From Syntrophobacteria bacterium (GTDB lineage Bacteria; Desulfobacterota; DSWW01), in the NCBI GenBank assembly GCA_030145435.1, contig JAQYVQ010000636.1, forward strand, positions 1 through 5,612: a stretch of DNA of 5,612 nt, in the 5' to 3' direction. A program made the translations under genes and the position numbers. Below the pieces are notes generated by a model. It was not told the origin of the DNA. It worked only from the letters and a program-made list of their open reading frames with translations, and did not search any database. The first letter of the stretch is position 1. The number at the start of each line of letters is the position of its first letter. Positions 4,735 to 5,612 of the stretch are shown piece by piece.

Positions 4735-5612
4735 TCAGCGGGTCCAGGCGAATTTGTAGACGTTTCCGCCCGGCACGAGTGAACCGGAGGCCTTGGCGTT
4801 GTCGCTGCCGTCGGGAACGGAGAGGTACAGTTCAAAGACCTTCACCTGGTCCTGATCCGCTATGTAGGCAAGTCCCCAACCGTTTTTGTCCCACTCGAAT
4901 TCTTCAACGTTACCGCCCGCAACGAGAGGACCCGAGGCCTTGTCGTTGACCCTGCCGTCCGGGGTCGAGGTGTAGAGCTCGAACCGGTTGACCGTGTCCT
5001 GGTCGGCGAGGTAAGCGACGCGAGAGCTGTCCGACGCCCACGCGAAGTCGACCACGTTCCCGCCTGCCGTCAGGGGACCGGAAACCCGCACGTCTTCATC
5101 ACGGACCGCGGGCGGAGCGGTGTACAGTTCGAACACATTGACCGTGTCCTGGTCCGCCAGGTAGGCAAGCTGCGAGTTGTCCGGCGCCCAGGCGAAACCC
5201 GTGACGTTGCTGCCGGCCGCCAGAGTGCCGGAGACCCGCACACTCAAGAGGGACACGGTGGGCTGTGCCGTGTAAAGCTCACGGACAGCCGCTCGGTCCT
5301 GATTCGCAATGTAGGCAAGTCGAGAGCTGTTCGGCGCCCATTCGAAGGTCCCGACCGCGGTATTCGGAAAGGTCAGGCTCGAGATTCGGGTGCTCGCGGC
5401 CTTGTTCTGTCGGGTCGTGTACAGGTCGAACCGGGTAACGTCGCTCTGGTTGGCCCGGTAGGCGAGCCGGGAGCTGTTCGGTGCCCACGAGAAGCCGGTG
5501 ACATTGCTCCCGGGGAAGAGCCTGCCGGAAACGTTGGCACTCGCGAGGCCGGCTTCCGTGGTGTACAGATCGATGACCAGCACATCATGGTGGTTGGCTC
5601 GATAGGCAACCC
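4735..5612 (-). CDS. PD40/TolB-like beta-propeller repeat protein (C-terminal part, incomplete at window edge)
   Basis: The frame runs in from the right edge and ends at TGA 4737-4735; about 292 residues are visible and the start lies outside. The GTG at 5583 is inside a repeat, so it is not the start. The visible part consists only of tandem repeats of 49-50 residues with the pattern N-V-x-x-F-x-W-A-P-x-S-S-R-L-A-Y-x-A-D-Q-D-x-V-x-x-F-E-L-Y, the strand pattern of a propeller blade related to PD40/TolB and WD40-like families. No catalytic motif, membrane segment or anchor is visible. Such proteins are often exported and serve in binding, but location cannot be judged without the N-terminus. 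The final unit stops at FAWTR, so the last blade is completed by other strands or is open. The last two units drift from consensus (WDKNGWG replaces WAPNSSR). The regulator's promoter lies just behind it. Confidence 0.8.
   Translation of the reverse strand, partial: VAYRANHHDVLVIDLYTTEAGLASANVSGRLFPGSNVTGFSWAPNSSRLAYRANQSDVTRFDLYTTRQNKAASTRISSLTFPNTAVGTFEWAPNSSRLAYIANQDRAAVRELYTAQPTVSLLSVRVSGTLAAGSNVTGFAWAPDNSQLAYLADQDTVNVFELYTAPPAVRDEDVRVSGPLTAGGNVVDFAWASDSSRVAYLADQDTVNRFELYTSTPDGRVNDKASGPLVAGGNVEEFEWDKNGWGLAYIADQDQVKVFELYLSVPDGSDNAKASGSLVPGGNVYKFAWTR
4738..5612 (-). repeat. Tandem coding repeats of about 147-150 bases
   Basis: Taking L/V-A-Y as the start of each unit, repeats lie at 5612-5467 (partial), 5466-5320, 5319-5170, 5169-5020, 5019-4873 and 4872-4738 (short). 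Units 5169-5020 and 5019-4873 are the closest pair, sharing long stretches in protein (AYLADQDTVN-x-FELYT) and in DNA around GACCGTGTCCTGGTC, which suggests they arose by recent duplication. Older units are more diverged. Confidence 0.85.

Noticed and set aside
4738..5612. CRISPR array or non-coding satellite as an explanation of the periodic repeats
   Set aside because: The period is about 147-150 bases, in frame, and encodes a regular propeller blade without spacers.

Overview
The window is a GC-rich bacterial chromosome segment. The combination of rubrerythrin with a PerR-type Fur regulator, a MORN-repeat envelope protein and a TolB/PD40-type beta-propeller suggests an anaerobic or microaerophilic Gram-negative bacterium, most likely of the former Deltaproteobacteria (Desulfobacterota or a relative). 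This is inferred from gene content only. No rRNA, tRNA, CRISPR array or complete mobile element was seen.

Layout. Positions 1-83 may hold the last codons of an upstream gene; 84-191 is a regulatory or spacer region. The plus strand then carries three envelope genes: a membrane-anchored glycerophosphodiester phosphodiesterase (192-2096), an exported MORN-repeat protein (2190-3023), and, 20 bases further on, a small secreted protein with a glycine zipper, a charged linker and a peptidoglycan-binding-like domain (3044-3577). The last two look like one transcription unit. At 3569-3584 a GC hairpin separates them from the convergent minus-strand genes.

Read in its own direction, the minus strand carries the C-terminal part of a tandem-repeat beta-propeller protein (5612 to 4735, incomplete at the window edge), a PerR-type regulator (4660-4232) and rubrerythrin (4119-3598). 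The last two form a recognisable peroxide-defence module: a metal-dependent peroxide sensor next to a peroxide-reducing di-iron protein. Their promoter regions share a near-identical palindromic site, GGAATCATTCC before rubrerythrin and GGAACCATTCC before the regulator. Each overlaps a plausible sigma70-type promoter, so the simplest model is that the regulator represses both genes until peroxide inactivates it.

The most interesting points are this shared operator pair, an apparent ATT start codon for the regulator (its good promoter lies inside the longest possible reading frame, which rules out the upstream GTG), and a His-to-Asn change at one expected metal ligand of the sensor. The rest looks like ordinary, though poorly characterised, envelope biology.
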